NCBI RefSeq assembly: GCF_014982715.1
Contig: NZ_JADCJY010000001.1
Coordinates: forward strand, 1,488,001 to 1,552,000
Direction of reading: 5' to 3'
From: Gallalistipes aquisgranensis
Lineage (GTDB): Bacteria > Bacteroidota > Bacteroidia > Bacteroidales > Rikenellaceae
Length of the DNA stretch: 64,000 bases
Part shown: piece by piece, positions 55,522 to 63,430 of the stretch
Layout of the letters: the number at the start of each line of letters is the position of its first letter
Position numbering within the stretch: position 1 is the first letter of the stretch
Program-made: the position numbers and the translations under genes
The notes under the pieces: model-generated
Told to the model about the DNA's origin: nothing
Seen by the model: only the letters and a program-made list of their open reading frames with translations
Databases searched by the model: none

Positions 55522-57060
55522 TTACAGTCCCCATGTCTCCCGGTCGAGGCTCCGGTAACGGATCGCCTCGGCGATATGCGCCGTCCCGATGTCGGGCTCT
55601 CCCTCCAGGTCGGCGATCGTCCGGGCCAGTTTGATGATCCGGTCGTAGGCCCGAGCCGAAAGGTGCAGCCGCTGCATCGCCTTCTCGAGCATCGAGGAGC
55701 ACCCGGCCGTCAGCGGACAGAAGCGGCGGATCATGGCCGAAGTCATCATCGCGTTGGTGTGGATGCCCTCGTACTCCCCGAAACGCATCCGCTGCACCTC
55801 CCTCGCCCGCACCACGCGCTCCCGGATCGCCTCGCTCGGCTCCTCGGGCCGGCTGTCGGCCATCTCGCTGAAGGCCACGGGCGTCACCTCCACGTGCATG
55901 TCGATCCGGTCGAGCAACGGCCCCGAAATCCGGTTCATGTAGCGGACCACCGCCCCCTGCGAGCAGACGCACCCCTTGGTCGGGTGGTTGTAATATCCGC
56001 AGGGACAGGGATTCATCGCGGCTACGAGCATGAAGTTGGCAGGATATTCCACATTGTATTTAGCCCTCGACACGGTGATCGTCTTCTCCTCCAGCGGCTG
56101 GCGGAGCACTTCGAGCAGGCCGCGCCCGAACTCGGGCAGTTCGTCCAGAAAAAGTATCCCGTTGTGGGCCAGCGAAATCTCGCCCGGCTGGGGATTGGCT
56201 CCGCCACCCACGAGCGACACCCGCGAAGCCAGATGGTGCGGAGCCCGGAACGGACGGCGCGTGAGCAGACCCGCTTCGGTACCCAGCTTGCCGGCCACGG
56301 AATGTATCTTGGTTGTCTCCAACGCCTCCTCCGGCGTCATCGGGGGCATGATGGTCGGGATACGCCGGGCCAACATGGTCTTTCCCGAGCCGGGAGAGCC
56401 GATCATCAGCACGTTATGCCCTCCGGCCGCCGCGATCTCCAGCGCCCGTTTCACATGGGCCTGGCCGCGCACGTCCGAAAAATCCTCCCCGTGGCGGCCG
56501 GTCGCGGCGGAAAAAAGCTCCGACATGTCCAATCTCACCGGCTCCAGGGGCCGCTGCCCGCTGAGGAAACCGACCACTTCGGTCAGCGAACGCACGCCGA
56601 TCACCTCCAGTCCCTCCACCACGGCCGCCTCACGGGCATTCACCGCAGGCAGGATCAGCCCGGCGAAACCCTCCTCCTTCGCCTTCAGGGCGATCGGCAA
56701 GGCACCCCGGATCGGCATCACCGAACCGTCGAGCGAAAGCTCCCCCATGATAACGTAACGGTCCAGCCTGTCGGGCACGGCCTGCCCCGTGGCGGCCAGA
56801 ATGGCCACGGCGATCGGCAGGTCGTAGGCCGAACCCTCCTTGCGCAGATCGGCCGGAGCGAGGTTCACCACCACCTTCCTGCCCGTCATGCGGAATCCGC
56901 TGTTGCCGAAAGCGGCCCGGATACGCTCCTGGCTCTCCTTCACGGCATTGTCGGGCAGGCCGACCAGAAACATGCCGATCCCCATGGAGATATCCACCTC
57001 CACGGCCACCGTCACGGCTTCGATCCCCACGAGGGTACTGGCGAAACTCTTTACGAACAT
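55522..57060 (-). CDS. YifB/ComM-family Mg chelatase-like AAA+ ATPase
   Basis: A 512-residue protein with an N-terminal Lon-protease-like S5 domain (about 20-170), the ATPase core with Walker A GSPGSGKTMLARR and Walker B GILFLDELPEF, and a C-terminal Mg-chelatase-like domain. The MNPCPCGYYNHPTKGCVC cysteine loop is family-typical. The ComM member is a helicase promoting branch migration during natural transformation. Being next to comEC strengthens the link to DNA uptake, but many non-competent Bacteroidota carry it. Confidence 0.93.
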   Translation of the reverse strand: MFVKSFASTLVGIEAVTVAVEVDISMGIGMFLVGLPDNAVKESQERIRAAFGNSGFRMTGRKVVVNLAPADLRKEGSAYDLPIAVAILAATGQAVPDRLDRYVIMGELSLDGSVMPIRGALPIALKAKEEGFAGLILPAVNAREAAVVEGLEVIGVRSLTEVVGFLSGQRPLEPVRLDMSELFSAATGRHGEDFSDVRGQAHVKRALEIAAAGGHNVLMIGSPGSGKTMLARRIPTIMPPMTPEEALETTKIHSVAGKLGTEAGLLTRRPFRAPHHLASRVSLVGGGANPQPGEISLAHNGILFLDELPEFGRGLLEVLRQPLEEKTITVSRAKYNVEYPANFMLVAAMNPCPCGYYNHPTKGCVCSQGAVVRYMNRISGPLLDRIDMHVEVTPVAFSEMADSRPEEPSEAIRERVVRAREVQRMRFGEYEGIHTNAMMTSAMIRRFCPLTAGCSSMLEKAMQRLHLSARAYDRIIKLARTIADLEGEPDIGTAHIAEAIRYRSLDRETWGL

Positions 57061-57081
57061 ATCCTGCGCTATTGATCCGGA

Positions 57082-58665
57082 TCAGAACGGGGCATCGCCG
57101 CCCCCGCCGAACGTCCCTCCGAAATTGCCTCCCGAGGGGAGGTCGAATCCCGTGGCGGGCCCGGCCGCGAAACCTCCTCCGCCGGAAGGAACGTCGAAAT
57201 CGGCATTCATCCCGGCCGACGGCACGTCGCTCAGACTGCTGTCCATCGTGCTGTAAGCCAGCGAATCGTCCTCGTCGTAGTCCATGAAACGGGCCTGTTC
57301 CTTGCGGAAGCGCAGTTTCACGGTGTCCACGGCGCCGTTACGGTGCTTGGCCACGATGATCTCGGCCATACCCGCCGTAGGCAGCCCCTCCTCGTCCACC
57401 GTCAGTCCGTAATACTCCGGACGGTGAATGAACGCCACAATGTCGGCGTCCTGCTCGATGGCGCCCGACTCCCGCAGGTCGCTCAGCTGGGGCCGCTTGC
57501 TGCCGCCGCGCGACTCCACCGAACGGTTGAGCTGCGAAAGGGCGATGATCGGGATGTTCAGCTCCTTGGCGATCGCCTTCAGCGAACGCGATATGGAGGC
57601 CACCTCCTGCTCGCGGTTGCCCCGGGTTTCGGGCGTTCCCGTCATCAGCTGGAGGTAGTCGATGATAATCAACTGAATGTCGTACTGGGTCTTGAGCCTC
57701 CTCACCTTCGACCGGAACTCGAAGACCGAAAGGGCCGGCGTGTCGTCGATGAACAGCGGGGCGTTGGCCAGCGGCTTGATCGAGGTCTCCAGATGCTTCC
57801 ACTGCTCGGGATTGAGGTTTCCGTTGCGCACGTCCCGCGAGTCGAGCCCCGATTCGGCCACCACCAGACGGAGCATCAGCTGCGTGGAGCTCATCTCGAG
57901 CGAGAAGAAGGCGACCCCCTTGTCGTGATCGACGCAGACGTTGCGCGCCAGCGAGAGCACGAAAGCCGTCTTGCCCATCGAAGGACGCGCGGCGATGATG
58001 ATCAGGTCGGAGGGCTGCCACCCCAGCGTCAGCCGGTCGAGATGGGTGAATCCGGAAGGGACGCCGCTGAAACCTCCCTCGCGTTTGGAAGCCTCCTCGA
58101 TCGCCTCCATCGTACGGGCCAGGATATCGCGCGACTTCTGCACGTCCTTTTTCACGTGCCCCTCGGCCACCTTGAATATCTCCCCCTCGGCGAAGTCGAT
58201 CAGATCGGTCACGTCGGTCGACTCGTCGTACGACCGGCGCTGAATCTCGGTCGTGGCCCGGATCAGCTCCCGCTGCACGTATTTCTGGGCGATGATCTTG
58301 GCGTGGAACTCCACATGGGCGGCCGAACCGACCTTCTGGGTGAGCTGGGCGAGGAAGGCCGCCCCGCCCACGGCCGTCAGCTGGCGCTTGAGCTTCAGCT
58401 TCTCGGTCACGGTGTAGAGGTCGATGGGTTTCAGCTCCATCGACAGTTCGAGGATCGCCTTGTAGATGATCTGGTGCGCTTCCTTGTAGAACGCTTCGGG
58501 CACCACGAACTCCTGCACGGCGATCACGGCGTCCTTTTCGAGCATCAGCGCACCGAGCACGGCCTCTTCCAGCTCCACCGCCTGCGGCGGAACGTTGGCC
58601 CCCGTTTCGGTCAGGGCTGCGTAGCTCTCCCGGTTGCGCTGGGAGGGAGTATAATTTTTTGCCAT
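57082..58665 (-). CDS. dnaB: Replicative DNA helicase
   Basis: A 527-residue hexameric helicase. The N-terminal domain includes PPQAVELEEAVLGALMLEKD, typical of DnaB, and the RecA-like domain has Walker A ARPSMGKTAFVLSLA with the H4 motif EQDADIVAFIHRPEYY late in the core. The C-terminal tail is a Gly/Ser/Ala-rich extension (SGGGGFAAGPATG and SGGNFGGTFGGGG) that is likely disordered. No intein is seen. It unwinds DNA at replication forks. A near-consensus -7 box lies upstream. Confidence 0.97.
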   Translation of the reverse strand: MAKNYTPSQRNRESYAALTETGANVPPQAVELEEAVLGALMLEKDAVIAVQEFVVPEAFYKEAHQIIYKAILELSMELKPIDLYTVTEKLKLKRQLTAVGGAAFLAQLTQKVGSAAHVEFHAKIIAQKYVQRELIRATTEIQRRSYDESTDVTDLIDFAEGEIFKVAEGHVKKDVQKSRDILARTMEAIEEASKREGGFSGVPSGFTHLDRLTLGWQPSDLIIIAARPSMGKTAFVLSLARNVCVDHDKGVAFFSLEMSSTQLMLRLVVAESGLDSRDVRNGNLNPEQWKHLETSIKPLANAPLFIDDTPALSVFEFRSKVRRLKTQYDIQLIIIDYLQLMTGTPETRGNREQEVASISRSLKAIAKELNIPIIALSQLNRSVESRGGSKRPQLSDLRESGAIEQDADIVAFIHRPEYYGLTVDEEGLPTAGMAEIIVAKHRNGAVDTVKLRFRKEQARFMDYDEDDSLAYSTMDSSLSDVPSAGMNADFDVPSGGGGFAAGPATGFDLPSGGNFGGTFGGGGDAPF

Positions 58666-58685
58666 TTACAAAAGGATTGGGAGCG

Positions 58686-58693
58686 TAAAGGTA
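58686..58693 (-). promoter_or_regulatory. Near-consensus -7 box for dnaB
   Basis: The minus strand reads TACCTTTA, one mismatch from TAnnTTTG, 21 bases before the dnaB start, in the short gap after the ygiQ gene. Confidence 0.4.
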
Positions 58694-58704
58694 GTGTTTT
58701 TCCG

Positions 58705-60453
58705 CTATTTTTCCCGGAGAAAGAAATAACTTTTTTGCTTCCGTTTATCGTCCTGATTCCGGGCCACATAGAGCCTGCGGCCCGTGTAGGGGTCACGGCC
58801 CGTGCGGAACATCACCGAGGAGAGGGTCATGGGCGTGGGCGTGAGGTCCTGCACCTGCTCCAGGCGCATGTGCAGCGACCGGGTCTTCTGCGACAGACGC
58901 CGCATGTCGGCCTCCGTACACCCCGGATGACTCGATATGAAATAGGGGATCAGCTGGTAACGCAGCCCCTCCCGGCGGCAGATGCGCCCGAAATCGGCGT
59001 GCAGCCTCTCGAACAGGGCGAAAGAGGGTTTGCGCATCAGTTTCAGCACCTCGTCCTCCGTGTGTTCGGGCGCCACCTTGAGTCGGCCCGAAGTATGGTT
59101 TACCACCACCTCGCGCAGATAGGCCCCACCGTCCGAGGGATCGAACAGGTCGTAACGGATGCCGCTCCCGATGAAGGCCTTCTTCACCCCCTTGACACGA
59201 CCCACTTTCCGGTAAAGCTCCAGCAACCGGGCGTGGCTGTTGTCCAGGTTGGGGCACACCTTCGGGAAAAGACACGAGGGACGCACGCACGCGGCGCACG
59301 CCTTCAGGTTCCGGCCGCCCATGCCGTACATATTGGCGGAAGGTCCTCCCACATCCGAGAGATACCCCTTGAATCCGGGCATCCGCACCACCCGCTCCAC
59401 CTCCTGCAGGACGGATCGCTCCGACCGGCTGCTGACGAACTTTCCCTGGTGGGCCGAAATGGTGCAGAAACTGCATCCGCCGAAACACCCCCGGTGAATG
59501 TTGACCGAGAACTTGATCATCTCGAAAGCCGGTATACTGCCCTTTCCGTCGTAACGCGGATGCGGCAGGCGCGTATAGGGCAGGTCGAACGCGGCGTCGA
59601 TCTCCGCCTCCGTCAGCCGGGGATGCGGAGGATTGACCACCACGAAGCGGTCGCCCACGGGCTCCACCAGCACGGCATCCTGTTCCAGCCGGTTCGACTC
59701 GGTCTCCATCGTCACGAAATTCTCCGAAAAGGCCCGGTCGTCCTCCGCACACCGCTCGTAGGAGTGCAGCCGGATCGTCCGCTGCGGATCGAGCCGGTCC
59801 ACGTAGGTGCGGTCGGCCATGAAGGCCACCTGCCTCAGTTTCCGCAGCAGTTTGGCGTTGTATCCGTTGGCCATGGCCCGGGCCACCTCGCCGATGGCCT
59901 TGTCGCCCATGCCGTAGATAAGCAGGTCGGCGCCGCTCTCGGCCAGCACCGAAGGCTTCACCGTGTCGCTCCAATAATCGTAATGGGCGAGCCGCCGCAG
60001 CGACGCCTCGATCCCGCCGATCACCACCGGGACGTGGGGATAGAGCCGCTTGAGTATCCGCGTATAGACCGTCACGGCATAGTCGGGACGGAACCCGGCC
60101 TTGCCTCCGGGCGTGTAGGCATCGTCGCTGCGCAGGCGCAGGTTGGCCGTGTAGTGGTTCACCATCGAATCCATGCTTCCGGCCGAAACGCCGAAAAAAA
60201 GACGGGGCACCCCCAGTTTCCTGAAGTCGCGCAGATCGTCCTTCCAGTTGGGCTGCGGCACGATGGCCACACGATAGCCCGCGGCCTGCAGCAGGCGCCC
60301 GATCACGGCCGGTCCGAACGACGGATGGTCGACATAGGCGTCGCCGCTGAAAAGGATCACGTCGAGGTAATCCCACCCCAGCGCCTTCACCTCCTTGACG
60401 CTCGTGGGCAGCCAGTCACCCGGCCGGAAAGTATGTGTCGTCCGTTCTGCCAT
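58705..60453 (-). CDS. YgiQ-family radical SAM protein
   Basis: A 582-residue protein. The N-terminal YgiQ domain begins at FRPGDWLPTSVKEVKALGWD and includes LDVILFSGDAYVDHPSFG and VGGIEASLRRLAHYDYWSD. The radical SAM motif CxxxCxxC is in NIHRGCFGGCSFCTISAHQG. The E. coli homologue is longer; this one ends with a basic tail (DKRKQKSYFFLREK). The reaction is unknown. It follows queA by 10 bases, so the two are probably co-transcribed. Confidence 0.92.
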   Translation of the reverse strand: MAERTTHTFRPGDWLPTSVKEVKALGWDYLDVILFSGDAYVDHPSFGPAVIGRLLQAAGYRVAIVPQPNWKDDLRDFRKLGVPRLFFGVSAGSMDSMVNHYTANLRLRSDDAYTPGGKAGFRPDYAVTVYTRILKRLYPHVPVVIGGIEASLRRLAHYDYWSDTVKPSVLAESGADLLIYGMGDKAIGEVARAMANGYNAKLLRKLRQVAFMADRTYVDRLDPQRTIRLHSYERCAEDDRAFSENFVTMETESNRLEQDAVLVEPVGDRFVVVNPPHPRLTEAEIDAAFDLPYTRLPHPRYDGKGSIPAFEMIKFSVNIHRGCFGGCSFCTISAHQGKFVSSRSERSVLQEVERVVRMPGFKGYLSDVGGPSANMYGMGGRNLKACAACVRPSCLFPKVCPNLDNSHARLLELYRKVGRVKGVKKAFIGSGIRYDLFDPSDGGAYLREVVVNHTSGRLKVAPEHTEDEVLKLMRKPSFALFERLHADFGRICRREGLRYQLIPYFISSHPGCTEADMRRLSQKTRSLHMRLEQVQDLTPTPMTLSSVMFRTGRDPYTGRRLYVARNQDDKRKQKSYFFLREK

Positions 60454-60463
60454 AACCAGCCCG

Positions 60464-61678
60464 TCAGCGCCCCCCGCCCAACAGCAGGGAGCTGTCCCCG
60501 TAACTCAGAAAGCGGAAACCGTTCCGCAGCGCATAGTCGTATATCCGACGCCACTCCTCCCCCACGAAGGCCGAGACGAGCAGCAGCAGCGTACTTTTCG
60601 GCTGGTGGAAATTGGTGACGATATGATCGACCACGCGGAAACGGTAGCCCGGCATAATCATGATCTGCGTGGCCGCCTTGAGCTTCTCCGTCCCCGTGCG
60701 CCGCATATACTCCGCGAGGGCCTCCAGCAGCCGGCGGCCGTCGTACTCCTCCGGAATGTCGTACAGTTCCCACTGACCGACCGTCTCCTCCGGCCGGGGC
60801 TCTCCCCCGGTCAGCGTCCGGTACCCCAGCGCCGCGAGGCTTTCGAGCGTCCGCACCGTGGTCGTTCCCACGGCCACGACCGCCCCCCGTTTCTCCAGCA
60901 GGCGTTCCACGGTCGCCGGCGTGACTTCGAAATGCTCCGTGTGCATGGCGTGCTGCATGACATCGTCGCTCTTCACGGGCAGGAAGGTTCCCGCTCCCAC
61001 GTGCAGCGTCACTTCCGCGAACCCGAACCCGGCCCCCTTCAGGCGCCCGATCAGCTCCTCCGAGAAGTGAAGGCCCGCCGTAGGCGCCGCCACCGATCCC
61101 TCGAACCGGGAATAGACCGTCTGGTAACGTGTATTGTCGATCTCCTCGCTCTCACGGTTCAGGTAGGGAGGAATCGGAATCCGCCCCAGATGTTCGAGCA
61201 GCTGTCCGAACGTCACCGGTGCGTCCCACTCGAAACGCACCACCTGTTCCCGTCCGTCGTTACGCACCCTCCACGCCCGAAGGCGGCAGGAGGCTCCTCC
61301 GTACCCGAAGGGAATCTCGAGCGGCCCCTCCTTCCACTTTTTCGAATTGCCCACGATGCAGTGCCACGTGCACCCGCCCCGCACGGCGAACGCCCGTTCG
61401 TAGTCGGCCGGCTCGCAGGGTTCGAGGCAGAAGATCTCCACCCGCGCCCCGCTGGGTTTGTGCATGACGATGCGGGCCCGCACCACCTTCGTATTGTTGA
61501 AGACCAGAAGCGCCCCGGCCGGAAGCACCTCCCCGATGTCGCTGAAATGCGTCGGGGCGATCTCTCCGCCGCCGTAGACGAGCAGGCGCGACATATCCCG
61601 CCTCTCCAGCGGGAACTTGGCGATCCGCTCCTCGGGCAGGTCGTAGTCGTAATCGGATATGCGTACGTTATGTTCCAT
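60464..61678 (-). CDS. queA: S-adenosylmethionine:tRNA ribosyltransferase-isomerase
   Basis: The ATG at 61678 gives 404 residues starting MEHNVRISDYDYDLPEERIA. This enzyme transfers and isomerises the ribosyl part of SAM onto preQ1-tRNA, giving epoxyqueuosine. Family segments FNNTKVVRARI, TAGLHFSEEL, VGAGTFLPV, and VGTTTVRTLESLA are all present, and the late HQPKSTLLLLVSAFVG motif is diagnostic. The length is somewhat more than the E. coli enzyme (about 356), because of an insertion near residues 80-130. Other queuosine genes are not in the window. Confidence 0.95.
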   Translation of the reverse strand: MEHNVRISDYDYDLPEERIAKFPLERRDMSRLLVYGGGEIAPTHFSDIGEVLPAGALLVFNNTKVVRARIVMHKPSGARVEIFCLEPCEPADYERAFAVRGGCTWHCIVGNSKKWKEGPLEIPFGYGGASCRLRAWRVRNDGREQVVRFEWDAPVTFGQLLEHLGRIPIPPYLNRESEEIDNTRYQTVYSRFEGSVAAPTAGLHFSEELIGRLKGAGFGFAEVTLHVGAGTFLPVKSDDVMQHAMHTEHFEVTPATVERLLEKRGAVVAVGTTTVRTLESLAALGYRTLTGGEPRPEETVGQWELYDIPEEYDGRRLLEALAEYMRRTGTEKLKAATQIMIMPGYRFRVVDHIVTNFHQPKSTLLLLVSAFVGEEWRRIYDYALRNGFRFLSYGDSSLLLGGGR

Positions 61679-61696
61679 TTCGACAAGATGACACCG

Positions 61697-61704
61697 CAAA
61701 AGTA
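61697..61704 (-). promoter_or_regulatory. TACTTTTG -7 box for queA
   Basis: The minus strand reads TACTTTTG, 19 bases before the queA ATG, predicting a leader of about 13 bases. It is divergent from the rnpB promoter. Confidence 0.65.
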
Positions 61705-61726
61705 ATACTTATTCCCGATTTTTGAC

Positions 61727-61734
61727 TACTTTTG
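61727..61734 (+). promoter_or_regulatory. TACTTTTG -7 box for rnpB
   Basis: A perfect TAnnTTTG box whose last base lies 6 bases before the first paired base of the RNase P RNA (61740). It therefore calibrates the distance from box to transcription start in this genome. Confidence 0.8.
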
Positions 61735-61739
61735 CCCCG

Positions 61740-62125
61740 AACACAGCAGGGAGGCTCTGCCGCTGCCCCGCAAGGGGGAGAGGAAAGTCCGGGCAACGCA
61801 GAGCGCCGTCCTTCCTAACGGGAAGATCTCCGAGAGGGGATAGCAAGCGTAACAGAAAACAACCGCCACGAAACCGCCGAACGGTCGCGTGGTAAGGGTG
61901 AAAAGGCGGGGTAAGAGCCCACCGCGGATGTGGTGACACGTCCGGCCGTACGTCTGACGGGTTGCAAGACCATGTATACCGACGCCGTAGGGTTGCTCGC
62001 CCGATGTCGGGGGGTAGGTTGCTGACGAGCCGCGGAGGAGACTCCCGGCCTAGATAAATGGCAGAGGCCCGCAGGGGAGCGATCCGCTCCGGGCACAGAA
62101 CCCGGCTTACACGCCCTGCTGTGTT
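61740..62125 (+). ncRNA. rnpB: RNase P RNA (bacterial class A)
   Basis: The catalytic RNA of RNase P, which removes tRNA 5' leaders. The 12-base P1 helix is formed by AACACAGCAGGG at 61740-61751 and CCCTGCTGTGTT at 62114-62125. The universal GAGGAAAGTCCGGGC is at 61780-61794. The ACAGAAAACAACCGCC element is near 61853, the GTAAGGGTGAAAAGG / GGTAAGAGCCCACC region at about 61892-61923, and ACAGAACCCGGCTTAC at about 62096-62110 near the 3' end. A T run (62127-62133) follows P1 and acts as terminator. The total of about 386 bases is normal. Its 3' end overlaps the GNAT gene on the opposite strand. Confidence 0.96.
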
Positions 62126-62622
62126 CTTTTTTTCCGGAACCGTCCGCCGGAACCCGGAACGGCCCGGGACGGGGGTTTGTATTCCATTCTGTACAGATCG
62201 AACCCCTCGGCCCAATAGTCCCTCCGTATTTCTTTCAGTTCGACCCCCCGTTTTCTGTAAAATCCGCAGGCCAGCTGCGAAGTACGCACGGTTATTCTCC
62301 TGACGGTGCCGAAACTCCCGAGCACTCCGAGTCTGTGCCGGAGCAGCCGGGTCCCCAGCGACCGTCCCCGATAACCGGGGTGCACCATGTCCCAACTGAT
62401 TTTTCCCTCCGACCCGTCATTGGCGAAGTTGATCCCGCCGCAGCCGACGATCGCTCCGTCGCACAGCAACACGTAGTAAAGTTCTCTTTCACGGTCCAGA
62501 TAGGCAGCGAAATCCGCCTCCTCCGCCGGCGCGAAATACTCCGGAATGTTCAGACGGATCAACCCCATGACAGCCTCCCTGTCTGCCGGCACGTACTCCC
62601 TGATCGTTACGGACTCTTCCAT
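62107..62622 (-). CDS. GNAT-family N-acetyltransferase
   Basis: A 171-residue acetyltransferase with the acetyl-CoA loop HPGYRGRSLGTRLLRHRL (about residues 81-98) preceded by the strands YYVLLCDGAIVGCGGINF. The substrate is not known. The last codons, including the basic tail RFRKKRTQQGV, are read from the complement of the rnpB 3' end and its terminator, so the two genes overlap tail to tail by 19 bases. The tail beyond about residue 155 is probably not part of the fold. Confidence 0.85.
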   Translation of the reverse strand: MEESVTIREYVPADREAVMGLIRLNIPEYFAPAEEADFAAYLDRERELYYVLLCDGAIVGCGGINFANDGSEGKISWDMVHPGYRGRSLGTRLLRHRLGVLGSFGTVRRITVRTSQLACGFYRKRGVELKEIRRDYWAEGFDLYRMEYKPPSRAVPGSGGRFRKKRTQQGV

Positions 62623-62665
62623 TTTCCTGCAATGTTCGATGGCATCAAAACAACCTTTCCCGTTC

Positions 62666-63430
62666 CTACCCTTTCCGGGCGACCAGCAGCACGGGGTGAT
62701 AGGTCAGAGGGACACGGCCGTCGCGGTCCGAAGAGGCAAACCGTTCGCCGTACTCCTCGCAGAACTCCCGCAGGCGGCGGGGCGTCCAACTCTGTCGCAC
62801 GGTGGCATTCACACCCGTCTCCCGGATGTGGCGGAGCACCTCCACCGGAGAGGAGAACCACAGCGTACGGCAGTAGGCCCGCTGCCACAGCAGCGTGAAA
62901 CCCGCACGGCGCACCAGCGCGGAGAGGGCATCCGGCGCATAGTAGCAAAGCCCCTCCCCCGTAAGCGCCCTGATCTGCGAAAAATTATCGGGGCCGAAAG
63001 TCGAAAGGGCCAGGAAACCGCCCCTGCGCAATGCGGCGAAACTCTTTCCGAGAAACCGCGGCAAATCGTCGAACCACTGCACCGTGGAGGCCGACACCAG
63101 CAGATCGAGCTCCGGAGGAAACTCCGCCGTCTCGGCATCGCCCCACAGATACTGCGCCTCCACTCCGCCCGTATAGCGCCCGACATACTCCCGCGAGGCG
63201 GGAGCCAGATCGTTGAATACCCACGCCGTACGCGGAAAATACTCCACCAGCCGGCGGGTCAGGAACCCGGTGCCCGCCCCCACTTCCAGCGCCCGGGCGA
63301 CGGTGCGGGGCACGTGGCGCATCACGGCGCCGGCCAGTTCGTCGCAAATTTCCTGCTGGACGAGCGCCAGCGTATCGTATCGTTCGAATCCGGCGGCGAA
63401 CCGCTCCCGGATCAGTTCCTTATCGGCCAT
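62666..63430 (-). CDS. bioC: Malonyl-ACP O-methyltransferase
   Basis: A 254-residue SAM methyltransferase with SAM loop ALEVGAGTGFLTRRLVEYFP and the BioC-type segments LLVSASTVQWFDDLPRFL and LSTFGPDNFSQIRALTGEGL. BioC methylates malonyl-ACP so that fatty acid synthase can build pimeloyl-ACP methyl ester, the biotin precursor. It overlaps the bioG 3' end by 11 bases, supporting the assignment. Other biotin genes are not in view to the right of 64000. Confidence 0.92.
   Translation of the reverse strand: MADKELIRERFAAGFERYDTLALVQQEICDELAGAVMRHVPRTVARALEVGAGTGFLTRRLVEYFPRTAWVFNDLAPASREYVGRYTGGVEAQYLWGDAETAEFPPELDLLVSASTVQWFDDLPRFLGKSFAALRRGGFLALSTFGPDNFSQIRALTGEGLCYYAPDALSALVRRAGFTLLWQRAYCRTLWFSSPVEVLRHIRETGVNATVRQSWTPRRLREFCEEYGERFASSDRDGRVPLTYHPVLLVARKG

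Noticed and set aside
57343-60618. Open frame of 1091 codons antisense to dnaB, ygiQ and queA
   Set aside because: It spans several well-supported genes and intergenic gaps with low-complexity composition. It is a GC-driven shadow.
61709-62395. Open frame antisense to rnpB
   Set aside because: It covers the RNase P RNA, whose secondary structure and conserved blocks are certain, and no protein family is recognised.
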